Part shown: one piece after another, positions 41,047 through 49,263 of the stretch
Position numbering within the stretch: position 1 is the stretch's first letter
Layout: every line of letters starts with the position of its first letter
NCBI RefSeq assembly: GCF_018459925.1
Contig: NZ_CP075371.1
Span: 2,542,001 to 2,606,000, forward strand
DNA length: 64,000 nucleotides
Source of the DNA: Nocardioides aquaticus
GTDB taxonomy: Bacteria; Actinomycetota; Actinomycetes; Propionibacteriales; Nocardioidaceae
Direction of reading: 5' to 3'
The notes under the pieces: generated by a model
The model's input: only the letters and a program-made list of their open reading frames with translations
Told to the model about the DNA's origin: nothing
The model's database searches: none
Program-made: the position numbers and the translations under genes

Positions 41047-41832
41047 ATGAGCACCCCCGGGACCACCAGCAACCAGTACGCCCTCGACGACCGGGTCGTC
41101 CTGGTCACCGGTGGGGGCAGCGGCATCGGTCGCGCCGTCGCGCACGCGTTCCTCGCCAACGGCGCGCGGGTGGCCGTCGCGGGCCGCCGGCGCGAGCCGC
41201 TCGAGGAGACCCTGGCGCCGTACGACGCCGACCGCGGGCTGGTCGTGGTCTCCGACGTGTCCGAGGACGAGCAGGCGGCGGCCATGGTGCAGGCCGTGCT
41301 GGAGCGGTGGGGCCGGCTCGACGTCGTGGTCAACAACGCCGCGGCGTACGCCAACGGGCCGTTCGACGAGATCGAGCTGGCGACGTGGGAGACGGTGCGC
41401 TCGGCCAACATCGACGGCTTCGTCCACGTCGCACGCCACGCCCTGCCCGAGCTGGAGAAGGTCGGCGGCAACCTGGTCGTCGTCGGGTCGGTCTCCGGGA
41501 TGCGCGGGGACTGGGGCCAGGCGGTCTACAACGCCACCAAGGCCGCGATCATGAACTTCGTGCAGTCGCTCGCCCTCGACTACGGCCCGCGCGGCGTGCG
41601 CCTCAACGCCGTCGCCCCCGCGCTGACCATCACCGGGCTGACCCAGGCCGTCGCCGACGACCCCGAGGCGCTCGCCAAGGCCGAGGACCGGATCGCGCTC
41701 GGGCGGCCGGGCCGGCCCGAGGACGTCGCGCCGGCGGTGCTCTGGCTGGCCAGCGACGACGCGGCGTACGTGACCGGGGCGTGGCTGCCCGTCGACGGCG
41801 GGACGACCGCCTCGACCGGGCAGGCGCACTGA
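41047..41832 (+). CDS. Short-chain dehydrogenase/reductase (SDR)
   Basis: 261-residue classical SDR. Cofactor motif TGGGSGIGRA, NNAAAYANG, catalytic Ser in VVGSVSGMRG and Tyr/Lys in YNATKAAIM; C-terminal VTGAWLPVDGGTT. The Arg pair in VAGRRREPLEE favours NADP(H). Substrate unknown. It ends 8 bp before the broken gene at 41841. Confidence 0.92.
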   Translation: MSTPGTTSNQYALDDRVVLVTGGGSGIGRAVAHAFLANGARVAVAGRRREPLEETLAPYDADRGLVVVSDVSEDEQAAAMVQAVLERWGRLDVVVNNAAAYANGPFDEIELATWETVRSANIDGFVHVARHALPELEKVGGNLVVVGSVSGMRGDWGQAVYNATKAAIMNFVQSLALDYGPRGVRLNAVAPALTITGLTQAVADDPEALAKAEDRIALGRPGRPEDVAPAVLWLASDDAAYVTGAWLPVDGGTTASTGQAH

Positions 41833-41840
41833 GGCCCCCG

Positions 41841-42199
41841 GTGGACCCGGTGGATCCCACACGGCTGCTGGCCGAGCAGGACCTGGTGGATGAGGACCTG
41901 CGCGACTGGCGGATGCTGATCGACCGTCTCCACGCCAGCTTCGACACCGGTGACTTGGGCGGCACGGTGCGGCTGGTCGCCGGGCCTCGATCTGGTTCCA
42001 GCCCACCGACGCCCACGAGACGCCCCGGCAGCGCTGGCACCTCGACCTGCGGGTGCCGCCGGAGGTCGCCCCGGAGCGGATCGCTGCCGCGGTCGCGGCG
42101 GGTGGGGAGCTGGTCGACGACTCGGCCGCCTCGGCGTTCTGGGTGCTGGCCGACGCGCAGGGGAACCGGGCGTGCGTGACCACGTGGGAGGGGCGGTAG
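41841..42199 (+). pseudogene. Remnant of a pterin-dehydratase / VOC (glyoxalase-like) fusion protein
   Basis: From a GTG the first frame gives LLAEQDLVDEDLRDWRML...LVAGP, the N-terminal part of a 4a-hydroxytetrahydrobiopterin-dehydratase-like domain. At about 41987 the homology continues in another frame with SIWFQPTDAHETPRQRWHLD down to VTTWEGR and TAG at 42197, the C-terminal half of a glyoxalase-like domain. The family's full proteins are about 200-220 residues; here about 120 remain. An internal deletion of roughly 80-100 codons with a frame change is the best explanation. Not a single-base error. Confidence 0.75.
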
Positions 42200-42212
42200 C
42201 GCGTCCGGGGCG

Positions 42213-42250
42213 GGTCTCACGACGCTCGCTTCGCTCGCTCCTCGACCACC
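42213..42250. repeat. 38-bp palindromic extragenic repeat, copy 1
   Basis: Starts GGTCTCACGACGCTCGC and ends CTCCTCGACCACC, with an internal GCTCGCTTCGCTCGC symmetry able to form a hairpin. 34 of 38 bases match the copy at 50750. It lies in the short gap between the pseudogene and the LLM oxidoreductase gene. Sequences of this kind are scattered between genes in Nocardioides-type genomes; exact copy number cannot be judged here. Confidence 0.7.
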
Positions 42251-42254
42251 GCGC

Positions 42255-43298
42255 CTACAGGACGGCGTCGGCCACCCGGCGTACCTCGTCGGCGCTGCGC
42301 AGGCTGAGCAGCAGCGTGGTCACGCCGGTCTCCTCCCACTCGGCGACCTTCTCCCGGACCTCGGCGGGCTCGCCGATGATGTGGAGGTCGTCGACCAGGG
42401 AGTCCGGGATGAGCGCGGCCGCCTCGTCCTTCCTCCCGTCCAGGTACAGCTCCTGGACCTCGTCGGCCAGCGCCTCGTGGCCCATCCGCACGAACACCTG
42501 CTTGTGGAAGTTCTGCTCCTTGGCGCCCATCCCGCCCATGTAGAGCGCGACGGTCGGCTTCATCGCCTGCACGACCCGGTCCTTCTCGGCGGCGTCGGCG
42601 ACGACCTGCAGGTGGCAGGAGGCGGCGATCTCGAAGTCGGCGCGGCTGCGGCGGGCGCCCGGGCGGGCGAAGCCCTCGTCCAGCCAGTCGCGGTAGAGGT
42701 GCGCGCTGCCGGGCGTGTAGAAGAGCGGGATCCAGCCGTCGGCGATCTCCGCGGTCTGGGCGACGTTCTTCGGCCCCTCCGCGCCGAGCCAGATCGGCAC
42801 GTCGGCGCGCAACGGGTGCACGATCGGCTTGAGCGCCTTGCCCATCCCGGTCGCGTCGTCACCGACGTACGGCAGCGGGTGGTGCGGGCCGTCGTTGGTC
42901 ACCGGGCCCCGCCGGGCGAGCACCTGACGGACGATGTCGACGACCTCGCGGGTGCGGGCCAGGGGCTTGGCGAACGGTGCGCCGTACCAGCCCTCGACTA
43001 CCTGCGGGCCGCTCACGCCGAGCCCGAGCACGACCCGGCCGCCGCTGAGGTGGTCGAGGGTCAGGACGTGCATCGCGATCGAGGCGGGCGTCCGGCCCGA
43101 CATCTGCACGATCGAGGTACCGAGCCGCAGCCGGCTGGTCTCGCGGCCCCACCACGCCAGCGGCGTGAAGGCGTCCGAGCCCCACGCCTCGGCGGCGAAG
43201 AGGGCGTCGAACCCCGACTCCTCGGCGGCGGCGACGAGCTCCGCGACCCCGGTGGGGGGCTGCGCGCCCCAGTACCCCAGCTGCAGACCGAGCTTCAT
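42255..43298 (-). CDS. LLM-class F420-dependent oxidoreductase
   Basis: 347-residue luciferase-like TIM barrel. N-terminal MKLGLQLGYWG, then LDHLSGGRVVLGLGVSGPQV and the VPIWLGAEGPKNV segment, typical of probable coenzyme F420-dependent enzymes of actinobacteria. ATG chosen over a GTG three codons upstream because an AGGGTGG site lies just upstream at proper spacing. Substrate not known. Divergent from map with 44 bp between starts. Confidence 0.9.
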   Translation of the reverse strand: MKLGLQLGYWGAQPPTGVAELVAAAEESGFDALFAAEAWGSDAFTPLAWWGRETSRLRLGTSIVQMSGRTPASIAMHVLTLDHLSGGRVVLGLGVSGPQVVEGWYGAPFAKPLARTREVVDIVRQVLARRGPVTNDGPHHPLPYVGDDATGMGKALKPIVHPLRADVPIWLGAEGPKNVAQTAEIADGWIPLFYTPGSAHLYRDWLDEGFARPGARRSRADFEIAASCHLQVVADAAEKDRVVQAMKPTVALYMGGMGAKEQNFHKQVFVRMGHEALADEVQELYLDGRKDEAAALIPDSLVDDLHIIGEPAEVREKVAEWEETGVTTLLLSLRSADEVRRVADAVL

Positions 43299-43329
43299 GG
43301 CCGCCACCCTGCCAGAGACGCGGCCCCCG

Positions 43330-43335
43330 TAGGCT
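43330..43335 (+). promoter_or_regulatory. Candidate -10 box (TAGGCT) for map
   Basis: TAGGCT 7 nt before the GTG of map, with no Shine-Dalgarno between; leaderless pattern. Confidence 0.5.
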
Positions 43336-43342
43336 GAGCGAC

Positions 43343-44110
43343 GTGATCGAGCTCCGGACCCCCACCCAGATCGAGCAGATGCGACCCGCCGGACGGTTCG
43401 TGGCCTCGGTGATCACCGCGCTGGAGGAGAAGGCCGACGTCGGGGTCAACCTCCTCGAGCTGGACGCCCTCGCCCACCAGATGATCCGCGACGCGGGCGC
43501 GGAGTCCTGCTACATCGACTACCACCCCTCCTTCGGCGCCTCCCCGTTCGGCAAGGTGCTGTGCACCTCGGTCAACGACGCGGTCCTCCACGGCCTCCCC
43601 CACGACTATGCGCTCGCCGACGGCGACCTGCTCTCGGTCGACTTCGCGGTCAGCCTCGGCGGCTGGGTCGCCGACTCCGCCCTGTCCGTCGTCGTAGGGA
43701 CCCCCCGGCAGGAGGACCTGGACCTCATCGAGACCACCGACCAGGCGCTCGCCGCCGGCATCGCGCAGGCCGTGCCGGGCAACCGCCTCGGCGACATCTC
43801 CGCCGCGATCGGCGAGGTCGCTCGCGCGGCCGGCCTCGGCGTCAACCTCCAGTTCGGCGGCCACGGCGTCGGCAAGACGATGCACGGCGAGCCGCACGTG
43901 CCCAACGACGGCCGCGCCGGGCGCGGGCTCAAGCTGCGCGAGGGCCTGGTCATCGCGATCGAGCCGTGGTTCCTGCACACCACCGACGAGATCGAGTTCG
44001 ACCCGGACGGCTGGACCATCCGCTCGGTCGACGGCTCCCGCGGCGCCCACATGGAGCACACCATCGCGATCACCGGCGACGGGCCGCTGGTCCTCACCGC
44101 CCGCGACTGA
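43343..44110 (+). CDS. map: Methionine aminopeptidase, type I
   Basis: 255-residue pita-bread metalloprotease removing the initiator methionine. The five metal ligands are in place: Asp in SVDFAVSLGGWVAD (both), His in GGHGVGKTMHGEP, Glu in IAIEPWF and Glu in HMEHTIAIT. Starts at GTG directly after a -10-like box. It is a stand-alone copy outside the ribosomal protein region, as in many actinobacteria that have a second map gene. Confidence 0.93.
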   Translation: MIELRTPTQIEQMRPAGRFVASVITALEEKADVGVNLLELDALAHQMIRDAGAESCYIDYHPSFGASPFGKVLCTSVNDAVLHGLPHDYALADGDLLSVDFAVSLGGWVADSALSVVVGTPRQEDLDLIETTDQALAAGIAQAVPGNRLGDISAAIGEVARAAGLGVNLQFGGHGVGKTMHGEPHVPNDGRAGRGLKLREGLVIAIEPWFLHTTDEIEFDPDGWTIRSVDGSRGAHMEHTIAITGDGPLVLTARD

Positions 44111-44113
44111 ACG

Positions 44114-44755
44114 TCACCCGGTGGTGCGGTAGCGCCCCCGGTAGAACAGCAGCGGGTCGCCCGGGGCCTCGCCGGCCAGCGTGAGCACCCGGCCGATGAC
44201 GACGTCGTGGTCGCCGGCCTCGTGGACGTCCTCGATGGTGCAGTCGACATGACCGAGCGTGCCGGCGAGCACCGGCGAGCCGGTGCGCGACGAGGGCCGC
44301 CACTCGACCTCGGCGAACTTGTCGACGCCCTTGCTGGCCATCGTGTTCGACACCCACGCCTGGTCGCTGGCCAGCAGGTTCACGCAGAACGACCCGGTCT
44401 CACGGATCAGCGGCCACGCCCGTGAGGTCCGCGACGGCACGAACAGCACCAGCGGCGGGTCGAGCGAGACGCTGGAGAACGACTGGCAGGTCAGCCCGAC
44501 CGGCACGCCGCCGTGGACCGCGGTCACCACCGTGACGCCGGAGGCGAAGCGGCCGAGGACGTCGCGGAACGCGCGTGAGCCCTCGGCGTGGCCGACCGGC
44601 TGACCGGCGGTCGGGTCGTCGGAGACCAGGTCGCGCCCGGCGTCACCGAGCCACGCCTCAAACAGCTCGGGGCACGGCTGCCCGCGGTCGACCTCGTACG
44701 ACGGCCGCGGCCCGCCGTCGGCGGGGTCCGGCTCCGGGAGGGCGGCTGAGCTCAT
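44114..44755 (-). CDS. Flavin reductase-like (FMN-binding) domain protein
   Basis: 213 residues; a variable acidic N-terminus of about 65 residues precedes a flavin-reductase domain with FASGVTVVTAVHGGVPVGLT, SVSLDPPLVLFVPSRTS and FCVNLLASDQ. Such proteins reduce FMN with NAD(P)H for two-component monooxygenases or act as heme-free oxidases. Conserved His/Asp at DHDVVIGRV. ATG (MSSAAL) preferred to a GTG three codons upstream. Confidence 0.88.
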   Translation of the reverse strand: MSSAALPEPDPADGGPRPSYEVDRGQPCPELFEAWLGDAGRDLVSDDPTAGQPVGHAEGSRAFRDVLGRFASGVTVVTAVHGGVPVGLTCQSFSSVSLDPPLVLFVPSRTSRAWPLIRETGSFCVNLLASDQAWVSNTMASKGVDKFAEVEWRPSSRTGSPVLAGTLGHVDCTIEDVHEAGDHDVVIGRVLTLAGEAPGDPLLFYRGRYRTTG

Positions 44756-44798
44756 GGGACCCACCGTAGTCCCGCACGGCCCCGTCCCCGGCGGCCGG

Positions 44799-46304
44799 TC
44801 ACCCCAACCAGGGGGCCGCGCGGCGGCTGTGCGCGGCCTTCTTCGCCGGGTCCATGCCCTCGTAGGACCGCGCGATCATCGAGCTGCGCGGGTTGCGGGT
44901 GAAGACGTCGAGGTGGTCGCGCACGAACGTCCAGTACAGCGCGTCCCAGTCCTCGCGCCACTCCCCCGGCCCGAAGTCGGTCATCTTCTTCAGGTAGTTG
45001 CTGCCGGAGACGTACGGCTTGGTGGTGATCATCTCGCCGGTGGCGAACTGGGACATGGCGTAGACGTTGGGCACCATCACCCAGTCGTAGGCGTCGACGA
45101 ACATCTCCATGAACCACTCGTAGACCGCGTCGGGGTCGGTGCGCAGCAGGCACATGGCGTTGCCGAGGACCATCAGCCGCTCGATGTGGTGGGCGTACCC
45201 CCGCTCGAGCACCCGCTCCAGCACCGCGTCGACCGGGTCCAGCCCGGTCTCGGCGGTCCACCACCCGTCGGCCAGGGGGCGGCCGTGGCCGAGGTGGTTG
45301 CGGCTGCGCATCTGGCGTCCGTGACGGACGTACGTGGCCCGCATGTACTCGCGCCAGCCGATGACCTGGCGGACGAACCCCTCGACCGACGGCAGGTCGA
45401 CGTCGTGCTCGTCGGCGGCGGCCAGGGCGCGCTCCAGCACCAGCGCCGGTGACAGCAGCCCGATGTTGAGACCAGGGGTCAGCAGGCCGTGGAAGACGAA
45501 GGGGTGCTGGGTCGAGACGGCGTCCTCGTACGGCCCGAACTGGGTGAACCGCTCCTCGAGGAACTGCTCGAGCACCTGCTCGGCCTCGCGGTGCGTGGTC
45601 GGCCACGCGAAGGTCACCGGGTCCCCGGGGGCGTCGGGGAAGTGCTCGGCCACCCACGCCACCGCGTCCTCGACCGCGGCGTCCCGCTCGCCGCCGAAGA
45701 GCGCGACGTCGGGGACGGGGTGGTTCTTCGGCAGCTTCTTGCGGTTGTCCTCGTCGAAGGACCACTTGCCGCCGACCGGCTCGTCGGACTCGACCAGGAC
45801 GTCGAGGCGGCGCCGCTGCCAGGCGTAGAAGTGCTGCATCCGCGGCTTCTTGCCGGCCGTGCCGAAGTAGGTGGTGAGGTCGTCGCGGGTGGCCAGGAAG
45901 TTGGGGGTGTCCAGCCAGGTGTGACCCGCCTCGGCGTCCCCTCCGAGGGTCAGCCCGGCCTCGTCGAGGGTGGCCTCGACGTCTTGGGAGAGCCAGTCGT
46001 CGACCACGTCGTAGGCGCTGACCTCGGTGGCGCCGAGGTCGGCGAGCACGCGGCCGGTGGCGGCGCGGCTGGTCGTGCGCCCGTCGCTGCCGACCAGCTC
46101 GACGGCGTGCCCGGCCTCGTGCAGCCGTGCCGCGAAGCGGGCCGTCGAGGCGCGGTGCAGGACCAGCTTGTGGCTGTGGAAGCCGTACTGCCGGAACAGC
46201 AGGTCGTGCTCGACCAGGACGAACGTGGTGCCGTCCGGTGCGTCGAGGTGCTCGGTGAAGAGCTGGTGGGGGTAGACCAGCCGGACCGGTACGGACGTCG
46301 CCAT
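44799..46304 (-). CDS. Cryptochrome/photolyase-related protein (FeS-BCP group, cluster ligands absent)
   Basis: 501-residue protein of the PhrB-like photolyase/cryptochrome group (N-terminal domain to about residue 130, then the FAD-binding helical region). Family marks: VYPHQLF, RQYGFHSHKLVLHRAS, KWSFDEDNR, HPFVFHGLLTPGLNIG, VEGFVRQVIGWREYMR, ERLMVLGNAM and MSQFATGEMITTKPY. It contains only one cysteine (in AMCLLRT), so the [4Fe-4S] cluster of PhrB cannot be bound. A (6-4) photolyase or light-sensing role is plausible but unproven. ATG at 46304 fits the family start. Confidence 0.88.
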   Translation of the reverse strand: MATSVPVRLVYPHQLFTEHLDAPDGTTFVLVEHDLLFRQYGFHSHKLVLHRASTARFAARLHEAGHAVELVGSDGRTTSRAATGRVLADLGATEVSAYDVVDDWLSQDVEATLDEAGLTLGGDAEAGHTWLDTPNFLATRDDLTTYFGTAGKKPRMQHFYAWQRRRLDVLVESDEPVGGKWSFDEDNRKKLPKNHPVPDVALFGGERDAAVEDAVAWVAEHFPDAPGDPVTFAWPTTHREAEQVLEQFLEERFTQFGPYEDAVSTQHPFVFHGLLTPGLNIGLLSPALVLERALAAADEHDVDLPSVEGFVRQVIGWREYMRATYVRHGRQMRSRNHLGHGRPLADGWWTAETGLDPVDAVLERVLERGYAHHIERLMVLGNAMCLLRTDPDAVYEWFMEMFVDAYDWVMVPNVYAMSQFATGEMITTKPYVSGSNYLKKMTDFGPGEWREDWDALYWTFVRDHLDVFTRNPRSSMIARSYEGMDPAKKAAHSRRAAPWLG

Positions 46305-46324
46305 GCGCGCGAGGCTAGCCACGC

Positions 46325-46330
46325 CATACT
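46325..46330 (+). promoter_or_regulatory. Candidate -10 box (CATACT) for the dienelactone hydrolase gene
   Basis: CATACT lies 7 nt before the ATG, matching the leaderless arrangement seen elsewhere in the window. It is a weaker match than the TAGGST boxes. Confidence 0.4.
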
Positions 46331-46337
46331 CACCCCC

Positions 46338-47090
46338 ATGACCAGCACCGCGACGCCGCCGGCCCTGGAGGGCTGGACCCTCGGCGACCACACCGACGAC
46401 GAGGGCACGACCCACCCGACGTACCGCCGCGGCAGCGGGCCCGGCGTCGTGGTGATCCACGAGATCCCCGGCATCACCCCGCAGGTCGCGGCCTTCGCGC
46501 AGGAGGTCGTCGACGCGGGGTTCACCGTCGTGATGCCGCACCTGTTCGGCACGCCGGGGCGCGGGATGAGCCCGGCGCACGTGGCGCAGGCCTTCCGCCA
46601 GGTCTGCGTGAGCCGGGAGTTCACCAAGCTCGCCACCGGCGAGACGACCCCGGTCGCGGGGTGGCTGCGGAGCCTGGCCCGCACGTTGCACGCCGAGCTC
46701 GGCGGACCCGGCGTCGGCGCGCTGGGGATGTGCTTCACCGGCGGCTTCGCGCTGGCGATGATGGTCGACGACAGCGTGGCCGCGCCGGTGCTGTGCCAGC
46801 CGTCGGCACCGTTCCCGGTCGGCAAGGCCCGGGCCGCCGACCTCAACCTGTCGCCGGACGACCTGGCGACGGTCAAGCGGCGAGCCGCCGGCGGCTGCTC
46901 GGTGCTGGGGCTGCAGTTCGCCAAGGACCCCGCCACGGGCACCCGCTTCGACACCCTCGACCGCGAGCTGGGCGAGGCGTTCCTGCGCGTCGACCTGCCC
47001 GGCGTCGGGCACTCGACGGTGACCATGCAGCGCCAGCAGGTCGCCGTCGACCGGGTGCTGGGGTTCTTCGGCGAGAAGCTCAGGGACTGA
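46338..47090 (+). CDS. Dienelactone hydrolase family protein
   Basis: 250-residue alpha/beta hydrolase with a cysteine nucleophile in GALGMCFTGGFALA, the usual GxCxGG of dienelactone hydrolases. The oxyanion/entry part is VVIHEIPGITP and the His is in GVGHSTVTM. Substrate not determined. The ATG (MTSTATPP) follows a -10-like element by 7 nt. It overlaps the convergent MOSC gene by 11 bp. Confidence 0.9.
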   Translation: MTSTATPPALEGWTLGDHTDDEGTTHPTYRRGSGPGVVVIHEIPGITPQVAAFAQEVVDAGFTVVMPHLFGTPGRGMSPAHVAQAFRQVCVSREFTKLATGETTPVAGWLRSLARTLHAELGGPGVGALGMCFTGGFALAMMVDDSVAAPVLCQPSAPFPVGKARAADLNLSPDDLATVKRRAAGGCSVLGLQFAKDPATGTRFDTLDRELGEAFLRVDLPGVGHSTVTMQRQQVAVDRVLGFFGEKLRD

Positions 47091-47541
47091 CGGTCTCCTG
47101 GGGCGCCTCGAGCACCTCGACCTCGTCGCCGACCGCGATCCGGCCGGACTCCAGCACCCGCAGCACCGACCCGCCCCGGCGGCGCAACGCCTCCTGGGCG
47201 CCGCGGCCGATCGTGTCGTCGAGCAGCTTGCAGGGCGCTGCCACCCGGACCACCTCGAGCAGCGCCTCCCCCACCCGCAGCCGGGTGCCGGGCGCGGTCG
47301 GGACCGTCCCGGTGTCCACGGTGACGTTGCGCCGGGTCAGCCCCGCCGGCACTGGCGCGCCGAACCGCTCCTCGGCCTCGGCCAGCGCCTCGGCGCTCTG
47401 CACGGTCACGTGCCGGTGCCGGCTCCCGTGGTAGCGGTCGCCGACGATGCCGGCGCCGGCCTCGGCGTGCACCTCGGGCACCTCCCGCATCGGGAGCCGA
47501 CGGCCCTTGGCGACGTGCAGGGACTGGACGCGCGAGCTCAC
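47080..47541 (-). CDS. MOSC domain-containing protein
   Basis: 153 residues, essentially one MOSC (molybdenum cofactor sulfurase C-terminal) domain. The conserved Cys is in VRVAAPCKLLDD and the N-terminal sequence GRRLPMREVPEVHAEAGAG is typical. Proteins like this move sulfur or bind Moco-related ligands; stand-alone members have no defined substrate. Divergent from the GNAT gene across an inverted-repeat element. Confidence 0.9.
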   Translation of the reverse strand: MSSRVQSLHVAKGRRLPMREVPEVHAEAGAGIVGDRYHGSRHRHVTVQSAEALAEAEERFGAPVPAGLTRRNVTVDTGTVPTAPGTRLRVGEALLEVVRVAAPCKLLDDTIGRGAQEALRRRGGSVLRVLESGRIAVGDEVEVLEAPQETVSP

Positions 47542-47560
47542 GTGCGGAGCGTACGTAGCC

Positions 47561-47653
47561 GGAAGGAACGAAGTCGGCGGCGGGTCCGGCCGTCGATCCG
47601 GTCGTGCAGGTCAGCCCGGTGCCGCCCAGGAGGTTACGGACTTCGTTCCTTCC
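47561..47653 (+). repeat. Inverted-repeat element A (15-bp arms, 63-nt core)
   Basis: Arms 47561-47575 (GGAAGGAACGAAGTC) and 47639-47653 are perfectly complementary. The loop shares with element B the left AAGTCGGC, a central GCAGGTCAGC at the same offset (bases 31-40 after the left arm) and the right ACGGACTT. It sits between divergent MOSC and GNAT genes. The outer arm sequence differs from element B. Confidence 0.7.
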
Positions 47654-47661
47654 CGCTCCGC

Positions 47662-48177
47662 GTGACCCGGCCGTTCTGTGGCGTGCCAGACCTGGACCCC
47701 GAGGGCTGGTTGGATCGACAGGTGTGGCTGAGTGAGGTGGGACCCGACGACGTCGCCGACCTCACCGCGTTCCTCGGCGAGGTCGACCTGACCCTGAGCG
47801 GCCTGGACGCTCCGACCGTCCGGCTGTGGGTCGGGCGCGACGCGGAGGGGCGGGTCGTCGCCAGCACCGGCTACGAGGTCAGCGAGGACGGGCGGCACGC
47901 GCTGCTGCGCAGCGTCGCCGTCAGCCCCGCGGCGCGGTCGGCGGGGCTCGGCAGCGAGCTGGCCCGGTTCGCACTGGCCCGCGCGGCCGGGGACGGCGCG
48001 CGTACGGCCTGGCTCTTCAGCCGCCGGTCGGGGCCGTTCTGGCAGGGCCTGGGGTTCGCGCCGGCGGACCGGGACGAGCTGGCGGCCGTCCTGGCCGCGA
48101 CGCACCAGGTCCGGCTGTTCGCCGCGACGGGGCAGCTGGCGCGCGAGGTGGCGTGGTCGCGCCCGCTGCCTGTGTGA
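47662..48177 (+). CDS. GNAT-family N-acetyltransferase
   Basis: About 171 residues. GNAT fold: acetyl-CoA loop SVAVSPAARSAGLGSELARFAL, preceded by the beta strands RLWVGRDAEGRVVASTGYEV and followed by AWLFSRRSGPFWQGLGFAPAD. The acceptor is unknown. The start is uncertain: GTGs at 47662, 47683 and 47722 are all in frame, and none has a clear ribosome site; the first is listed. Bracketed by inverted-repeat elements A and B. Confidence 0.82.
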   Translation: MTRPFCGVPDLDPEGWLDRQVWLSEVGPDDVADLTAFLGEVDLTLSGLDAPTVRLWVGRDAEGRVVASTGYEVSEDGRHALLRSVAVSPAARSAGLGSELARFALARAAGDGARTAWLFSRRSGPFWQGLGFAPADRDELAAVLAATHQVRLFAATGQLAREVAWSRPLPV

Positions 48178-48178
48178 C

Positions 48179-48290
48179 GGGCGTACACGGACAGGCACAA
48201 GTCGGCTCGGGCGTCCCCGCGGGTCGCGGAACCGCAGGTCAGCGAGGCGTAGGCTCACCCCGACGGACTTGTGCCTGTCGGTGTACGCCC
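48179..48290 (+). repeat. Inverted-repeat element B (25-bp arms, 62-nt core)
   Basis: Arms 48179-48203 and 48266-48290 pair at 24 of 25 positions. The loop carries the same AAGTCGGC, GCAGGTCAGC and ACGGACTT blocks as element A, at matching distances. Begins 1 bp after the GNAT stop codon, so it may also end that transcript. Confidence 0.7.
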
Positions 48291-48381
48291 ACCCCTGGTC
48301 CTCGGGGACCCTGTCGAGGCTGGCCTCTCGGACTCCACGATCGCCCGCCGCAGAGGGCCGGGCCCCATGAGAGGAACCTCA

Positions 48382-48678
48382 GTGAAGATCGTCCTCGCCG
48401 CAGCTCTCGCGGCCGTCGTCCTGTTCGGTGGCGGCATCGTCGCCGGAACGACTGTCGGCTCCTCGAGCACGTGGGAGACGTTCCACGGCACCGTGGGCAG
48501 GGTGAACGCCCAGGGCACAGCCATCATCCTGGACGACGTCACCGGGTTGGACGCGGACTCCCTCGACGCCGGCTCGCTCGCCGCCGCCCTGGTCGATCCG
48601 GCTGGCAAGGCGACCGTCAGCGAGCAGGTCGAGGCCCTCTACGACACCGAGCACGACATCGTCTACCTACCTGCCTGA
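48382..48678 (+). CDS. Small membrane-anchored or secreted protein, unknown function
   Basis: 98 residues from a GTG (VKIVLAAALAAVVLFGGGIV): one N-terminal hydrophobic helix without a lipobox, followed by a small acidic extracytoplasmic part (TWETFHGTVGRVNAQGTAII). GAGGA lies 6 nt before the GTG; an ATG five codons upstream is an alternative. No family recognised. It looks like a small DUF-type exported protein with a beta-rich domain. Confidence 0.65.
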   Translation: MKIVLAAALAAVVLFGGGIVAGTTVGSSSTWETFHGTVGRVNAQGTAIILDDVTGLDADSLDAGSLAAALVDPAGKATVSEQVEALYDTEHDIVYLPA

Positions 48679-48740
48679 GTGGCAGGGGATCCCGTCTGGG
48701 GACCCGTGACGTCGTGGCAGCACTCCCCCGCGGTGCCAGC

Positions 48741-49019
48741 TCACCCGACGAACCGTGGCTTGCCGAGCGCGCGAACGGTGCCGGCAACACCCGGGCGTCG
48801 TCGGTGCCGCCAGCAGAAGCGGACAGCGTCGACAGGACGATGGCGGACCCAGTCAGGGTCCGACATCACGCGGGCGGTCAGCTCGACATCGAAGTCGCTG
48901 ATCCCCCGGAGCCCGTGGGCCCGGATCAATCTCCGGTACTGCTGTTCCACCTCGACCACGGGTCGACCTCGGGAGGTCTCCTGCATCCGGACCCAGTCGT
49001 CACATGGATCGGTGACCAC
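48741..49019 (-). CDS. Small hypothetical protein, 92 residues
   Basis: GTG start with a strong GGAGG ribosome site 5 nt upstream and good codon bias. The sequence is Arg- and Asp-rich, with YRRLIRAHGLRGISDFDVEL and WRHRRRPGVAGTVRALGK; two Cys (DPCDDW, RFCWRH). The plus-strand frame over the same stretch looks far less protein-like. I do not recognise a family. Convergent with 48382. Confidence 0.65.
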   Translation of the reverse strand: MVTDPCDDWVRMQETSRGRPVVEVEQQYRRLIRAHGLRGISDFDVELTARVMSDPDWVRHRPVDAVRFCWRHRRRPGVAGTVRALGKPRFVG

Positions 49020-49263
49020 GTCGCCTCCTCTCGTGCAGACCCCCGGCGCTTCCGGGAGGGCTACCTCATAGACGCACCGAGAGCCGACCTGGTTGCTTGG
49101 CGGGGTGGGTCGTCGACGTCCCGATCACTCGACACCGGGGTGACGGGACGGAACGGGGCCTCGCACCCGCACCACGAGGGCCGGCCGCCCGCCTCCCGTC
49201 CTTCAGCCAGGCCCGACCGGACGGGTACCGATCCGGGGCCACGGCAGTGCTAGAACATGACCC

